Below the pieces are notes generated by a model, which searched no databases, was not told the origin of the DNA, and saw only the letters and a list, made by a program, of their open reading frames with translations. A DNA stretch of 35,592 bases from CAYLSV01 sp964386435. Its GTDB lineage: Bacteria; Planctomycetota; Phycisphaerae; Tepidisphaerales; Tepidisphaeraceae. Below, in pieces: positions 7,979 to 15,279 of the stretch (the stretch's first letter is position 1; each line of letters starts with the position of its first letter). A program made the position numbers and the translations under genes. The DNA is taken from assembly GCA_964386435.1 (NCBI GenBank), contig CAYLSV010000035.1, positions 1 through 35,592 of the forward strand. The letters are read 5' to 3'.

Positions 7979-8626
7979 ATGAGCCAAGTGACGACCGACA
8001 CCCGCCCCGCCCCCGACCGCACGGCCGCCGAACGAAACGAACTGGGCACCCGCCAGAAGGACGTGTTGACCACCGGCGAAGTTGCGAAGATCTGCAGCGT
8101 CGCCCCCCGCACGGTCAGCAAGTGGTTCGACTCCGGCCAACTCGCCGGCTACCGCATCCCCGGGAGCAAGGACCGCCGCATCCCGCTGAACCAGCTCATC
8201 AAGTTCATGAAGGAGCACAACATCCCGCTCAACGGCCTGATGGGGGCCAGCCGGCGGGTGCTGATCGTCGATGAGGAATCGGACGTCGTCGAGGTGCTCG
8301 AGAAGATCCTGGAAGACGAAGCCCGCTACGAGGTCGAGACGGCCCGCGGCGGCTTCAGCGCCGGCCTGATGGCCGACCGGTTCCGGCCGCACGTGATCCT
8401 GCTCGACGTGCATTTGAAGGACGTGGACGGCCGCGAGGTCGCCGCGGCGGTGAAGAAGAACCCCGACATGCAGCTCACCAAGGTCCTGGCCATGAGCGGC
8501 CGCATGAGTGACGACGAAGGGGCCACCCTCGTCAAAACCGGCGTCTTCGACGGCTTCCTCAAAAAGCCCTTCCACGTCCGCCAAGTGATCCAAAGCATCG
8601 AGAGCGTCAGCGGCAATGGATATTGA
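7979..8626 (+). CDS. Excisionase-type HTH plus receiver domain protein
   Basis: This 215-residue protein has the DNA-binding domain first, the reverse of classical response regulators. Residues 29-80 form a MerR/excisionase-like (HTH_17) winged helix (LTTGEVAKICSVAPRTVSKW, then GYRIPGSKDRRIP). Residues 92-212 are a receiver with the acidic residues in VLIVDEESD, phospho-acceptor D143 (VILLDVHLKD), S173 (AMSGR) and K196 (FLKKPF). It is probably a phosphorylation-controlled transcription factor; the target is unknown. A GAGAG sequence just upstream of ATG 7979 could serve as ribosome binding site. The gene converges on a TonB-like gene, with a long inverted repeat in between. Similar fusions are, to my knowledge, common in Planctomycetota. 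Confidence 0.9.
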   Translation: MSQVTTDTRPAPDRTAAERNELGTRQKDVLTTGEVAKICSVAPRTVSKWFDSGQLAGYRIPGSKDRRIPLNQLIKFMKEHNIPLNGLMGASRRVLIVDEESDVVEVLEKILEDEARYEVETARGGFSAGLMADRFRPHVILLDVHLKDVDGREVAAAVKKNPDMQLTKVLAMSGRMSDDEGATLVKTGVFDGFLKKPFHVRQVIQSIESVSGNGY

Positions 8627-8629
8627 GCA

Positions 8630-8723
8630 GAAGTGATGAATGAAGGAATTGGTGAGTGATGAGTTGCCAGGAGCTATTGCCTTCGGCAACTCATCACTCA
8701 CCAACTCCTCAATTCATCACTTC
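8630..8723. repeat. Long inverted repeat between convergent genes
   Basis: Arms 8630-8668 and 8685-8723 are 39 bases each and match at 36 positions, around a 16-base loop (8669-8684). The sequence is clearly less GC-rich than its surroundings and contains short internal repetition (GTGATGA, GTGAGTGATGAG). It starts 4 bases after the HTH-receiver stop and ends 5 bases before the convergent TonB-like stop. It could act as a bidirectional terminator and may be a mobile palindromic element. Confidence 0.9.
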
Positions 8724-8728
8724 CTCCG

Positions 8729-9637
8729 TCACCTCAACACGATCGTGAACGTCACCTCGTCCGGTTCCTTCGCCGGGTCGGGCTCGAACCAGCTCGCGTA
8801 CAGCCACAGTTGCAGCGAGCGGTTGAAGGCGGTGCTCGGGGTTTGCTGGACGAAGTGGACGTCCAGGACGGTGCCATCGTCGTCGAGGGTCAGGCGGACG
8901 ACGACCCGCTGGGGCAGCTTGACGAACATCGTCTGCGTCCGCTGGGCGAGAAACGGCTGGAAGTCGCCGGGGCGAAACTCGCGGCCGTCGCGGGCGGTGA
9001 TCCGGCCGGCCTCGATCACCAGCGACGCCGACTGCGTGGCGGTGGCGGAGACCGACGCGTTGCCCGCCGGGCGTGGGTCGGGCCGCGAGCTGTCGGTGCC
9101 GGGCGTGGCGGCGGCGACGGCGTCCTGCTGCTGGTCGGCCTCGCCGTCATCACCCGCCGCACCGCCGGCGGGTGTCGGCGGCGGGGCAAGGCCGAGGAAG
9201 TCGGGCGCCGGCGGCCGCAGCAGGGCGGTGGCCGTGGGGCCTACGGGGTTCGGGCGGGCTTGGCGTAGTTGCCGTTCCGGCGTGACTTGCCCCGATCGCT
9301 GCAGCGACATCGGGGCCTGATCCTGCTCCGCCTCGTTCGGCAGCAGGGCGATGGCGTCGCTTAGAAAATCGTTGAACGCGAACCCGTCGCCGCCATCGAC
9401 GCCCAGCACCACCTGCTCCGGCTCCGGCAACTCGGGCCGCTCGATCTCGAATTCCTCCGCTGGCCCTGCCGGCGGCCGCACCCGCTCCACCGCCGCCCGC
9501 TCCGGCCGCGGCAACAACTCGCCGGTGCTCCAGATCAACGCCGCAATCGAGCCGTGCAACCCCACGCTCAACCCCGCCGCCAACGCCAGCGGAGGCACCC
9601 CGAGGATGAGCACCGGCCGCCGTCGCATAAGCGTCAT
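8729..9637 (-). CDS. TonB-like protein (membrane anchor, Pro-rich, TonB C-terminal-like)
   Basis: This is a 302-residue protein. A hydrophobic anchor lies at about 8-38 (VLILGVPPLALAAGLSVGLH). A long Pro/Ala/Gln-rich linker spans about 40-195. The C-terminal domain (about 235-302) has the TonB_C pattern: VVVRLTLDDDGTVLDVHFVQ, a helix, then WFEPDPAKEPDEVTFTIVLR. TonB passes proton-motive energy from ExbB/ExbD to outer-membrane receptors, but neither gene is nearby, so the assignment rests on architecture alone. ATG 9637 and ATG 9628 (MRRRPV) are both possible. The gene is divergent from the APP1-like gene 59 bases away and ends at the 8630 inverted repeat. Confidence 0.72.
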   Translation of the reverse strand: MTLMRRRPVLILGVPPLALAAGLSVGLHGSIAALIWSTGELLPRPERAAVERVRPPAGPAEEFEIERPELPEPEQVVLGVDGGDGFAFNDFLSDAIALLPNEAEQDQAPMSLQRSGQVTPERQLRQARPNPVGPTATALLRPPAPDFLGLAPPPTPAGGAAGDDGEADQQQDAVAAATPGTDSSRPDPRPAGNASVSATATQSASLVIEAGRITARDGREFRPGDFQPFLAQRTQTMFVKLPQRVVVRLTLDDDGTVLDVHFVQQTPSTAFNRSLQLWLYASWFEPDPAKEPDEVTFTIVLR

Positions 9638-9696
9638 TGTAGTGTCGGCATGGGTTGCCCGTTCCCGACATCCGCCCGCCTCGTTAGCCTTTCCGC

Positions 9697-10878
9697 ATGT
9701 CCAGCGACAACACCGGACTCACTGGGTGGCGGAAGATCCTCGCCGAGGTGGGCAGCACCGTCGAGCACGCGTTCGACGATCTGAAGACCGCCGCCAAACA
9801 GCGCTTCGGCTACGGCGAGCCGATCCACGTGCAAATCTATCACAGCTACGGCACGGCGAGCCGGTTGCACGTCATCGGCCGCGTCCTGGAACGGGAGGGG
9901 CCGGGCCAACCCGAGCCGGACGAGCCGACTTGGGAAAATTTCTATCGCATCTACAAGGCCTTCGAGTCGGACGAGATCCCGGGGGCCGAGATCGAGCTGA
10001 CCGTCGCCGGGCAGACCCAAAACGTTCGCTCCGACCGCGAAGGCTACTTCGACGCCGATTTTGACGGCAGTTTCGCCCCCGGCGAGGTCGAGGTGAATGC
10101 GAAGCTCATCGCCCCGATGCCCGACGAGGACGTGAAGCAGCCGACCGACTTCACCGGCACCGCCTTCGTCCCCGACCCGGGGTCGAAGGTCATCGTCATC
10201 AGCGACGTCGACGACACCGTCATGCACACCGAGGCGACCAGCCTGCTCAAGGCGGCCCTGAACACGCTGCTGGCCAACCCGTACCGCCGCGTCGCCTTCC
10301 CCGGCGTCGGGGCGTTCTACCGCGCCCTGCGCGACCACGGCGAGGCGCAGCAGAGCTTCTTCTACCTGACCAGCAGCGCCTGGAACGTCTACGAAGTCAT
10401 GCGGCTGTTCTTCCAGGTCAATGACGTGCCCGCCGGCCCGATCCTGATGCGCGACCTCGGCCTCTCGCCGACCAAGCTCCTCAAAGGCACCCACGGCGAC
10501 CACAAGCTGAACGCCGTCCGCGACCTGATGGCCCTCTACCCCGAGCACCGCTTCGTCCTCATCGGCGACACCGGCCAGCATGACGCCGAAATCTACCGCG
10601 ACGTTGCCAAAGAACTCCATGAGCAGGGTCAAGCCGACCGCCTCGCCGCCGTCTACCTCCGCGACGTGAGCCAACCCGACCGCGACGCAGGCGTGCAGAA
10701 GATTCTCGATGAGATTGAGACCTACGGCGTCCCGGCCGTCTCCGACCACTCCAGCGCCGCCCACGCCCAACACGCCGCCGAAGCCGGCCTCATCGACCCC
10801 GCCGCACTGGACGAGATCGAGTCCGAAGCCGCCCGCGACCGAGCCGAGCACGAGAAGGAAGACGCGGCCAACGCCTGA
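9697..10878 (+). CDS. APP1-family phosphatidate phosphatase-like protein (DUF2183)
   Basis: This 393-residue protein has the HAD-type catalytic motif SDVDDTVMHT (D170, D172, T174) typical of the APP1 catalytic domain. Other motifs are YLTSSAWNVYEVM, LMRDLGLSPTKLLKGTHGDH (Lys motif) and LIGDTGQHDAEIY (acidic motif). The N-terminal half (about 40-160) is the beta-rich part usual in this family (GRVLERE, DREGYFDADF). The yeast relative dephosphorylates phosphatidate; bacterial substrates are mostly unproven. There is no signal peptide. The C-terminus is Ala/Glu-rich and charged. The gene converges with a lipid N-methyltransferase gene (18 bases between stops), which fits membrane lipid metabolism but does not prove it. 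Confidence 0.87.
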   Translation: MSSDNTGLTGWRKILAEVGSTVEHAFDDLKTAAKQRFGYGEPIHVQIYHSYGTASRLHVIGRVLEREGPGQPEPDEPTWENFYRIYKAFESDEIPGAEIELTVAGQTQNVRSDREGYFDADFDGSFAPGEVEVNAKLIAPMPDEDVKQPTDFTGTAFVPDPGSKVIVISDVDDTVMHTEATSLLKAALNTLLANPYRRVAFPGVGAFYRALRDHGEAQQSFFYLTSSAWNVYEVMRLFFQVNDVPAGPILMRDLGLSPTKLLKGTHGDHKLNAVRDLMALYPEHRFVLIGDTGQHDAEIYRDVAKELHEQGQADRLAAVYLRDVSQPDRDAGVQKILDEIETYGVPAVSDHSSAAHAQHAAEAGLIDPAALDEIESEAARDRAEHEKEDAANA

Positions 10879-10896
10879 CCCGACCGACCTGCGACT

Positions 10897-11487
10897 TCAC
10901 TTCTTCGGCAACTGCTTCGCCCAGCCATTTCGCAGCCCGCGGCAGTGGTAAACGCCGCCCGGCGGCAGGTTCAGCGGGACAAGGTCGAAGTCGACCTTCT
11001 CGAATAGCCGCCGGTACAGGCCGCGGTAGACCCATGGCATGACCGTGAGCTGGCTGAACATCGCCGGCCGCATCTGCTCCAGCCATCCGAACACCGCCCC
11101 GTTCACCGCCCGCGGCAGCGACGGCGTCGGCAGGCCGCTGAGGACGACGTCCACCGCCGGCAGGTTCAACTCGGCCAGCGCCGTCACGTCCTGACAACGC
11201 ACCTCCGCCCGCGGCACGGCGGCGGCGCAGAGGGCGGCGAAATCCTCGTCCAGCTCCACGGCGATCAACCGACTGTCCGGGTGCAACCGTCCGGCGGCCA
11301 CACGCGTCACAGCCCCCGTGCCGGCCCCGAGTTCAACGACAGTCTGCGGCGTGGTTGGGTCGATGTGGCGGCACATCGCCCGCGCCAGGAACCGGCTCGA
11401 CGGGGCGAAGCTCGCCACGCGGGTGCCGTGTTGCCACAGCTTGCGGGCGAACAGCAGCGGGCCGGGCTTGGTCGCGGCCACCGTCAT
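10897..11487 (-). CDS. Phospholipid/ornithine-lipid N-methyltransferase
   Basis: This is a 196-residue class I SAM methyltransferase. The N-terminus (FARKLWQHGTRVASFAPSSR) and the motif I loop VELGAGTGAVTR (51-62) match the PmtA-like lipid N-methyltransferase family, as does DVVLSGLPTPSLP. The start overlaps the stop of the upstream acyltransferase gene by four bases (ATGA), so the two form an operon. Planctomycetes are known to make mono-, di- and trimethylated ornithine lipids with an OlsG methyltransferase of this family. With the OlsF/GlsF-like gene just upstream, aminolipid N-methylation is the best guess. Phosphatidylethanolamine methylation is the alternative. It is probably a peripheral membrane enzyme. 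Confidence 0.82.
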   Translation of the reverse strand: MTVAATKPGPLLFARKLWQHGTRVASFAPSSRFLARAMCRHIDPTTPQTVVELGAGTGAVTRVAAGRLHPDSRLIAVELDEDFAALCAAAVPRAEVRCQDVTALAELNLPAVDVVLSGLPTPSLPRAVNGAVFGWLEQMRPAMFSQLTVMPWVYRGLYRRLFEKVDFDLVPLNLPPGGVYHCRGLRNGWAKQLPKK

Positions 11488-13259
11488 GCCGCCTCCGCGA
11501 TAAGCGTGCCGTGAGCCGCCGATCCCTCGGCAACGCCCAGGTAGCGCCGCAGCGCCCGGCCGTTGTCGCCGGCGAGGTCGAAGACGCACAGCACGTCGAG
11601 GCAGCCGCCGAAGGTTTTGTCCAAATTCACCGCCACGGGCCGCGCCCCGAGACGCAAATACTGCCGCAGCAGCACCGGCACGCCGCGGCCGTCCGGCTCG
11701 ATCTCGCTTACCAGCCGATCCAGTTCCCGCACGTCATTCACCCAATTGGCCAGCCGCAGCACTTCCGGGACCGCCCACTTCGCCAGATTTGCCGGCGTCC
11801 GCGGCCGCACGTGAGCCGCCCGTTCGTCCCGCCGCCGTTCGTTCAGCAGCCACGTCGCGATGAGCGCCCGGCTTGCCGGCCGGAACGCCGCGCTAATGCT
11901 CACCGGCCCGAACAAGTGCCGGCAACCGCCGCCCCGCGTGAGCCATCGGCCGATGCCTCGCCACAGTGTCACCAGCGCCCCGTGCCGCTTCTGATGACCC
12001 GGAGAGATGAAGCTGCGGCCCAGTTCCGCCATCGCCTGCCCGCCGAAGAAGCCGGCCGACAGCTCGAACAGCGTTGGCACATACAGCCGCCGCGGCGTCT
12101 TGCCGATCGCCACCCGGTAGCCGCCGGCGATCTCGCCGCGGACGCCGTCCCACAGCACGAGTTGCGTGTAGTGCGCGTCGAACACGTCGACATCGCGCGG
12201 CTGCCCGGTGCCCTCGCCGACCTGCCGGAACGCCTCCTCCCGCAGCCGGCCGAGTTCGAGCATCAACCCCGGCGACGCCTTGGCCGTGGCCGCCAGCACG
12301 TGGTAGTCGCCCGACGTCGCCAGCGGCTCACCAAGTTGATCAATTTCCCGCCGCAGCACCGACGCCGATTGCCGTCCGGCCAGCGGCCTCAGCGGCCCCG
12401 CCCGCGCCGGCACCGGTTGCCACCGGCACCCCAGCAACATCGACCGCCCGCGCACCTCGGCCGTGGCCGTCGCGTCGTCGCCCATTGGTCGCACCGGCTC
12501 ACCCACCCGCAGCCGGATCGGCTTGCGCACCTTGTTGAACATTTCCCGGGGCAAAAGCGCCGTTCGCAGCCGCGCATTGAGCAACCCGGCGGCATGAAAC
12601 AGCGGTGAATTGCCCGAGACCACCCGCCCGCCGCAGTGCAAGTGGCAACAGACGATCGGCGCCCCCGCCCGCCGCGCGATTGTTACGGCGTGCTGCGTCC
12701 ACACCGGATCCACCACGCGACGATTCTTGGCGTCCAGCACCGACACCTCGCCGGCGGGAAACAGTCCCAGCACGCCGCCGCGGCGGACGTGCCGCAGGGC
12801 GTTGATCATGCCTTGCCGGTTAGCCGAGCGGGCGTTCTCGCCGCCGAACGGATCGACGTAGATCAGCCCCTCCCGCAGCGGCGTCACCTGCCCGAGCAAA
12901 GCGTTGGCCAGCAGCTTCACATCTGCCCGCCGCCGCCGCAACAGGGCGAGCAGCACCAACCCGTCGAGTCCGCCGGTCGGGTGGTTGCAGACCAGCACCA
13001 CCGGCCCCTCCGCCGGCAGCCGCTCCAGCTCCGTGGCCGCCACCGACGCCGCGACGCCCAGCTCCCGCAAACACGCCTCGCTGAACGCCCCCGGCCCCTG
13101 CGTCGCCGCCTCGCCAACGGCGTCCCACACGGCGTTCAGCCGGTTCACTCCCAGCAACGTTGCCAACGGCGGCCGTACCAGCTTCGCCACCGAACGCGGC
13201 AACACCCGGTCGAGCCCGGCCAGGTTGATCCGTCCGCCGGTCGCGTGGGTCTGCGGCAT
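11484..13259 (-). CDS. Fused lysophospholipid-type acyltransferase and GNAT N-acyltransferase (OlsF/GlsF-like aminolipid synthase)
   Basis: This is a protein of about 591 residues with two domains. The N-terminal half (about 60-300) is PlsC-like: CNHPTGGLDG (H93, D99), EGLIYVDPFGG and LGLFPAGEVS. The C-terminal half (about 325-585) is a GNAT-type N-acyltransferase like OlsB/GlsB: LGRLREEAFR, DVDVFDAHYTQLVL, GEIAGGYRVAIG and, near the end, LGARPVAVNLDKTFGGCLDV. Such fusions make amino-acid lipids by N-acylating ornithine or glycine and then O-acylating the product at the membrane. The amino acid used cannot be read from sequence, but the overlapping N-methyltransferase favours ornithine. The start could be 13313 or 13259 (MPQTHATGG); the added 18 residues look non-conserved, so the shorter form is given. 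Confidence 0.85.
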   Translation of the reverse strand: MPQTHATGGRINLAGLDRVLPRSVAKLVRPPLATLLGVNRLNAVWDAVGEAATQGPGAFSEACLRELGVAASVAATELERLPAEGPVVLVCNHPTGGLDGLVLLALLRRRRADVKLLANALLGQVTPLREGLIYVDPFGGENARSANRQGMINALRHVRRGGVLGLFPAGEVSVLDAKNRRVVDPVWTQHAVTIARRAGAPIVCCHLHCGGRVVSGNSPLFHAAGLLNARLRTALLPREMFNKVRKPIRLRVGEPVRPMGDDATATAEVRGRSMLLGCRWQPVPARAGPLRPLAGRQSASVLRREIDQLGEPLATSGDYHVLAATAKASPGLMLELGRLREEAFRQVGEGTGQPRDVDVFDAHYTQLVLWDGVRGEIAGGYRVAIGKTPRRLYVPTLFELSAGFFGGQAMAELGRSFISPGHQKRHGALVTLWRGIGRWLTRGGGCRHLFGPVSISAAFRPASRALIATWLLNERRRDERAAHVRPRTPANLAKWAVPEVLRLANWVNDVRELDRLVSEIEPDGRGVPVLLRQYLRLGARPVAVNLDKTFGGCLDVLCVFDLAGDNGRALRRYLGVAEGSAAHGTLIAEAA

Positions 13260-13377
13260 GGAGGGGCAGATTGCCCGACGATCATCAAGATCATCTGAAC
13301 TCCGCGTTAGCATCCCGGCGGAAGTTCATGAACGCCGCGCAACGACACCTACCATCCCGCCTGGCTCAAACTACAGC

Positions 13378-13407
13378 TTGCCGCCGCCACGTGCCGATGC
13401 CTAAGCT
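13378..13407 (+). promoter_or_regulatory. Possible tRNA promoter
   Basis: TTGCCG (13378-13383) and TAAGCT (13402-13407), 18 bases apart, lie a short distance upstream of the tRNA 5' end at 13420. The match to a sigma70 consensus is only partial. Confidence 0.3.
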
Positions 13408-13419
13408 CCCGCCCTTGTC

Positions 13420-13491
13420 GCCGAAGTAGCTCAACGGCAGAGCACCGCTTTCGTAAAGCGGGGGTTGAGGGTTCAAATCCCTCCTTCGGCT
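13420..13491 (+). tRNA. tRNA-Thr (CGT anticodon)
   Basis: A complete 72-base cloverleaf. The acceptor stem GCCGAAG pairs with CTTCGGC, the anticodon stem CCGCT/AGCGG holds the loop TTCGTAA with anticodon CGT, and the T arm is GAGGG-TTCAAAT-CCCTC. The discriminator base is T and CCA is not encoded. It reads the ACG codon. It stands alone between the acyltransferase start and the pdxJ stop. I saw no integrase or attachment repeat at its 3' end. Confidence 0.95.
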
Positions 13492-13501
13492 TGCCATTTC
13501 T

Positions 13502-14245
13502 TCAACTTGATCGGGCCTTCTCCGAGGCCGCCGCTTTGATGTAATGCCGCACGGTGGCGTCGAAGCCGTTTTCTAGTGCGTCGGCGATCAGGGCGTGGCC
13601 GATGCTGACCTCGGCGAGGGCCGGGATCGCCCGGATGAGCGGCGGCAGGTTGTGGAAATCGAGGTCGTGGCCGGCGTTGACGCCGAGGTTGACAGCGGCG
13701 GCTCGTTGCGCGGCATCGGCGAAAGCATTGAGCAGGGCGGGGCGGGCGATTTCGGGAGCGGCGGCGTAGGGCTCGGTGTACAGCTCGACGCGGTCGGCCC
13801 CCGTCGCGGCGGCGGCGGCCATGTCGGCGTCGTGATCGACGAACAAGCTGACGCGGATGCCGGCTTGTTTGAGTTGGGCGACGATCGGCTGCAACGGCTC
13901 GACGCTCGCCGGCAGCGGCCAGCCGTGGTCGCTGGTCGATTGCCCCGGCGTGTCCGGCACCAGCGTCGCCTGCGTCGGCCGGTTCGCCAGACAGTGCTCG
14001 ATAAACCGGCCCTCGAACGGGTTGCCTTCGATGTTGAATTCGACGTCACGCTCCCGGCACAGCGTCGCCAGCGGGGCAACGTCGGCGGCTCGAATGTGCC
14101 GCTCGTCTGGCCGGGGGTGAACCGTCAGCCCGGCCGCCCCGGCGTCGAGGGCGAGTCGAGCAAAGTGCAGCAGATCCGGCACGTTCTGCGGCCGAGTGTT
14201 GCGCAGGGTCGCGATCTTGTTCAGGTTGACGCTGAGCTTGGCCAC
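13502..14245 (-). CDS. pdxJ: Pyridoxine 5'-phosphate synthase
   Basis: This 247-residue TIM-barrel enzyme condenses 1-deoxy-D-xylulose 5-phosphate with 3-amino-1-hydroxyacetone phosphate to give pyridoxine 5'-phosphate (DXP-dependent vitamin B6 route, cytoplasm). Family motifs are clear: LSVNLNKIATLRNTR, LTVHPRPDERHIR, FNIEGNP, VSLFVDHD, GADRVELYTEPYA, VNLGVNAGHDLDFHNLPPL and VSIGHALIADAL. The NLNKIATLRN version, rather than the NIDHIATLRN of E. coli, matches the type I associate with Bacteroidetes and planctomycetes. The length is typical. The upstream gene on the same strand ends 8 bases before its start, so co-transcription is possible. No other B6 gene is in the window. Confidence 0.93.
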   Translation of the reverse strand: MAKLSVNLNKIATLRNTRPQNVPDLLHFARLALDAGAAGLTVHPRPDERHIRAADVAPLATLCRERDVEFNIEGNPFEGRFIEHCLANRPTQATLVPDTPGQSTSDHGWPLPASVEPLQPIVAQLKQAGIRVSLFVDHDADMAAAAATGADRVELYTEPYAAAPEIARPALLNAFADAAQRAAAVNLGVNAGHDLDFHNLPPLIRAIPALAEVSIGHALIADALENGFDATVRHYIKAAASEKARSS

Positions 14246-14253
14246 ACCGCAGA

Positions 14254-15279
14254 CTACTCCTCACCCGCCGCCGGCTCCAGCAGCACGGCCCGCGAGACGA
14301 CTTGTTCGTCCTCGTTCAGCCAAAGGCTGTAGCGCACGATACCCGACTGCACCGAGCTGCTGAGCCTGATCTGGCAAGAGGTGTTTGGCGGCAATATGAA
14401 AGACGCCGCGCCGGTGCCGCACCACCCGATCATGTTCTGTCGCCAACCGTCGGGGCCGAAGACGTCCATGCTGTTCAGCACGGTGTACACCTGCCCAGGC
14501 TCGATCTTGTTCGGCGTCTGCCAGTCACCCCCGTAGGCGGCGAACTGGATCGGCTTGTCGCTCGCGTTGTTTAACGTGGCAAGGCGGTGGCCGGGACGGG
14601 CTGGGTCGGCGGGTTCACCCAGCGACAACTCGACTTGACCCTCGAGCCGCTGCCGATTGGCGGCTTCGGCCTGCTTGAGCGTGACGTGGCGCAAGCGGAA
14701 CCGCACCGGCGGCATGACGAGCGGCTCGTTGATGTTGACGTCGAACGTGCCGGCGGGGTAGCGGGCGGTGAGCGTGTAATCGCCCGGCGGCAGGTCGCCG
14801 AACAGCTCGCGGATGTCGAGCCGCAAGCTGGATGATCGCTCGAGTCTGCCGACCGTTAGACGGGCGTCGTGATCGATGCGATCCGTCACCGCGTGACGTT
14901 GATTGTCGTCGGCGTCCGTGAGATCGAGGCGCAGGGTGTGGCCGCCGAGCCGGGTGATGCTCCGGCGGCCCTCGGCGTTGTCACGATCGATCGCGTAAAG
15001 GCCGACGGTGACAACAATCGGATCGTGCTGGCTGAACCCGCTCAGCTCACCGGTCATTGGGGTGACCCACGCCAGCCCGCCGACGGGTTCTCCGATGGCG
15101 GCCTGCTCGCCCACCCACGCACGCAGTTCCGCCACCCCCGCCGGATCGGCGGCGGGCATTGTGATCATTAGCGCGAGTAGGCCGATAGCGGCGGCGGGCA
15201 CGGCGGATGATATGCCGCGGTGGGCCGGCGTTCGTAGACTGCGGCGTCTGTCCGGAGCCTTATGTTTCAACTTGATCAC
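14254..15279 (-). CDS. Secreted protein of unknown function
   Basis: This protein has about 341 residues. A basic N-terminus (KLKHKAPDRRRSLR) and a hydrophobic stretch (VPAAAIGLLALMITMPAA) look like a signal peptide or anchor. The rest is beta-rich, with strands such as DPIVVTVGLYAID, GHTLRLDLTDAD, GDYTLTARYPAG and VRFRLRHVTLKQAEA, and a C-terminal part including GWCGTGAASFILPPN. I do not recognise the family. An Ig-like or FN3-like fold is a guess. The start is a GTG at 15279 (TTG at 15272 possible), and it overlaps the divergent ATG at 15262, so the first residues are uncertain. It precedes pdxJ by 8 bases. Confidence 0.68.
   Translation of the reverse strand: MIKLKHKAPDRRRSLRTPAHRGISSAVPAAAIGLLALMITMPAADPAGVAELRAWVGEQAAIGEPVGGLAWVTPMTGELSGFSQHDPIVVTVGLYAIDRDNAEGRRSITRLGGHTLRLDLTDADDNQRHAVTDRIDHDARLTVGRLERSSSLRLDIRELFGDLPPGDYTLTARYPAGTFDVNINEPLVMPPVRFRLRHVTLKQAEAANRQRLEGQVELSLGEPADPARPGHRLATLNNASDKPIQFAAYGGDWQTPNKIEPGQVYTVLNSMDVFGPDGWRQNMIGWCGTGAASFILPPNTSCQIRLSSSVQSGIVRYSLWLNEDEQVVSRAVLLEPAAGEE

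Noticed and set aside
8640..8725. Start of long open frames reading through the 8630-8723 repeat on both strands
   Set aside because: The translated similarity of the two strands comes only from the inverted repeat; the downstream part is antisense to the TonB-like gene.
11355..12608. 417-codon plus-strand frame over the acyltransferase operon
   Set aside because: It is Arg/Pro/His-rich shadow coding opposite clear OlsF-like motifs.
13485..13500. tRNA-Thr as an integration site
   Set aside because: There is no integrase, no second copy of the tRNA 3' end and no composition shift nearby.
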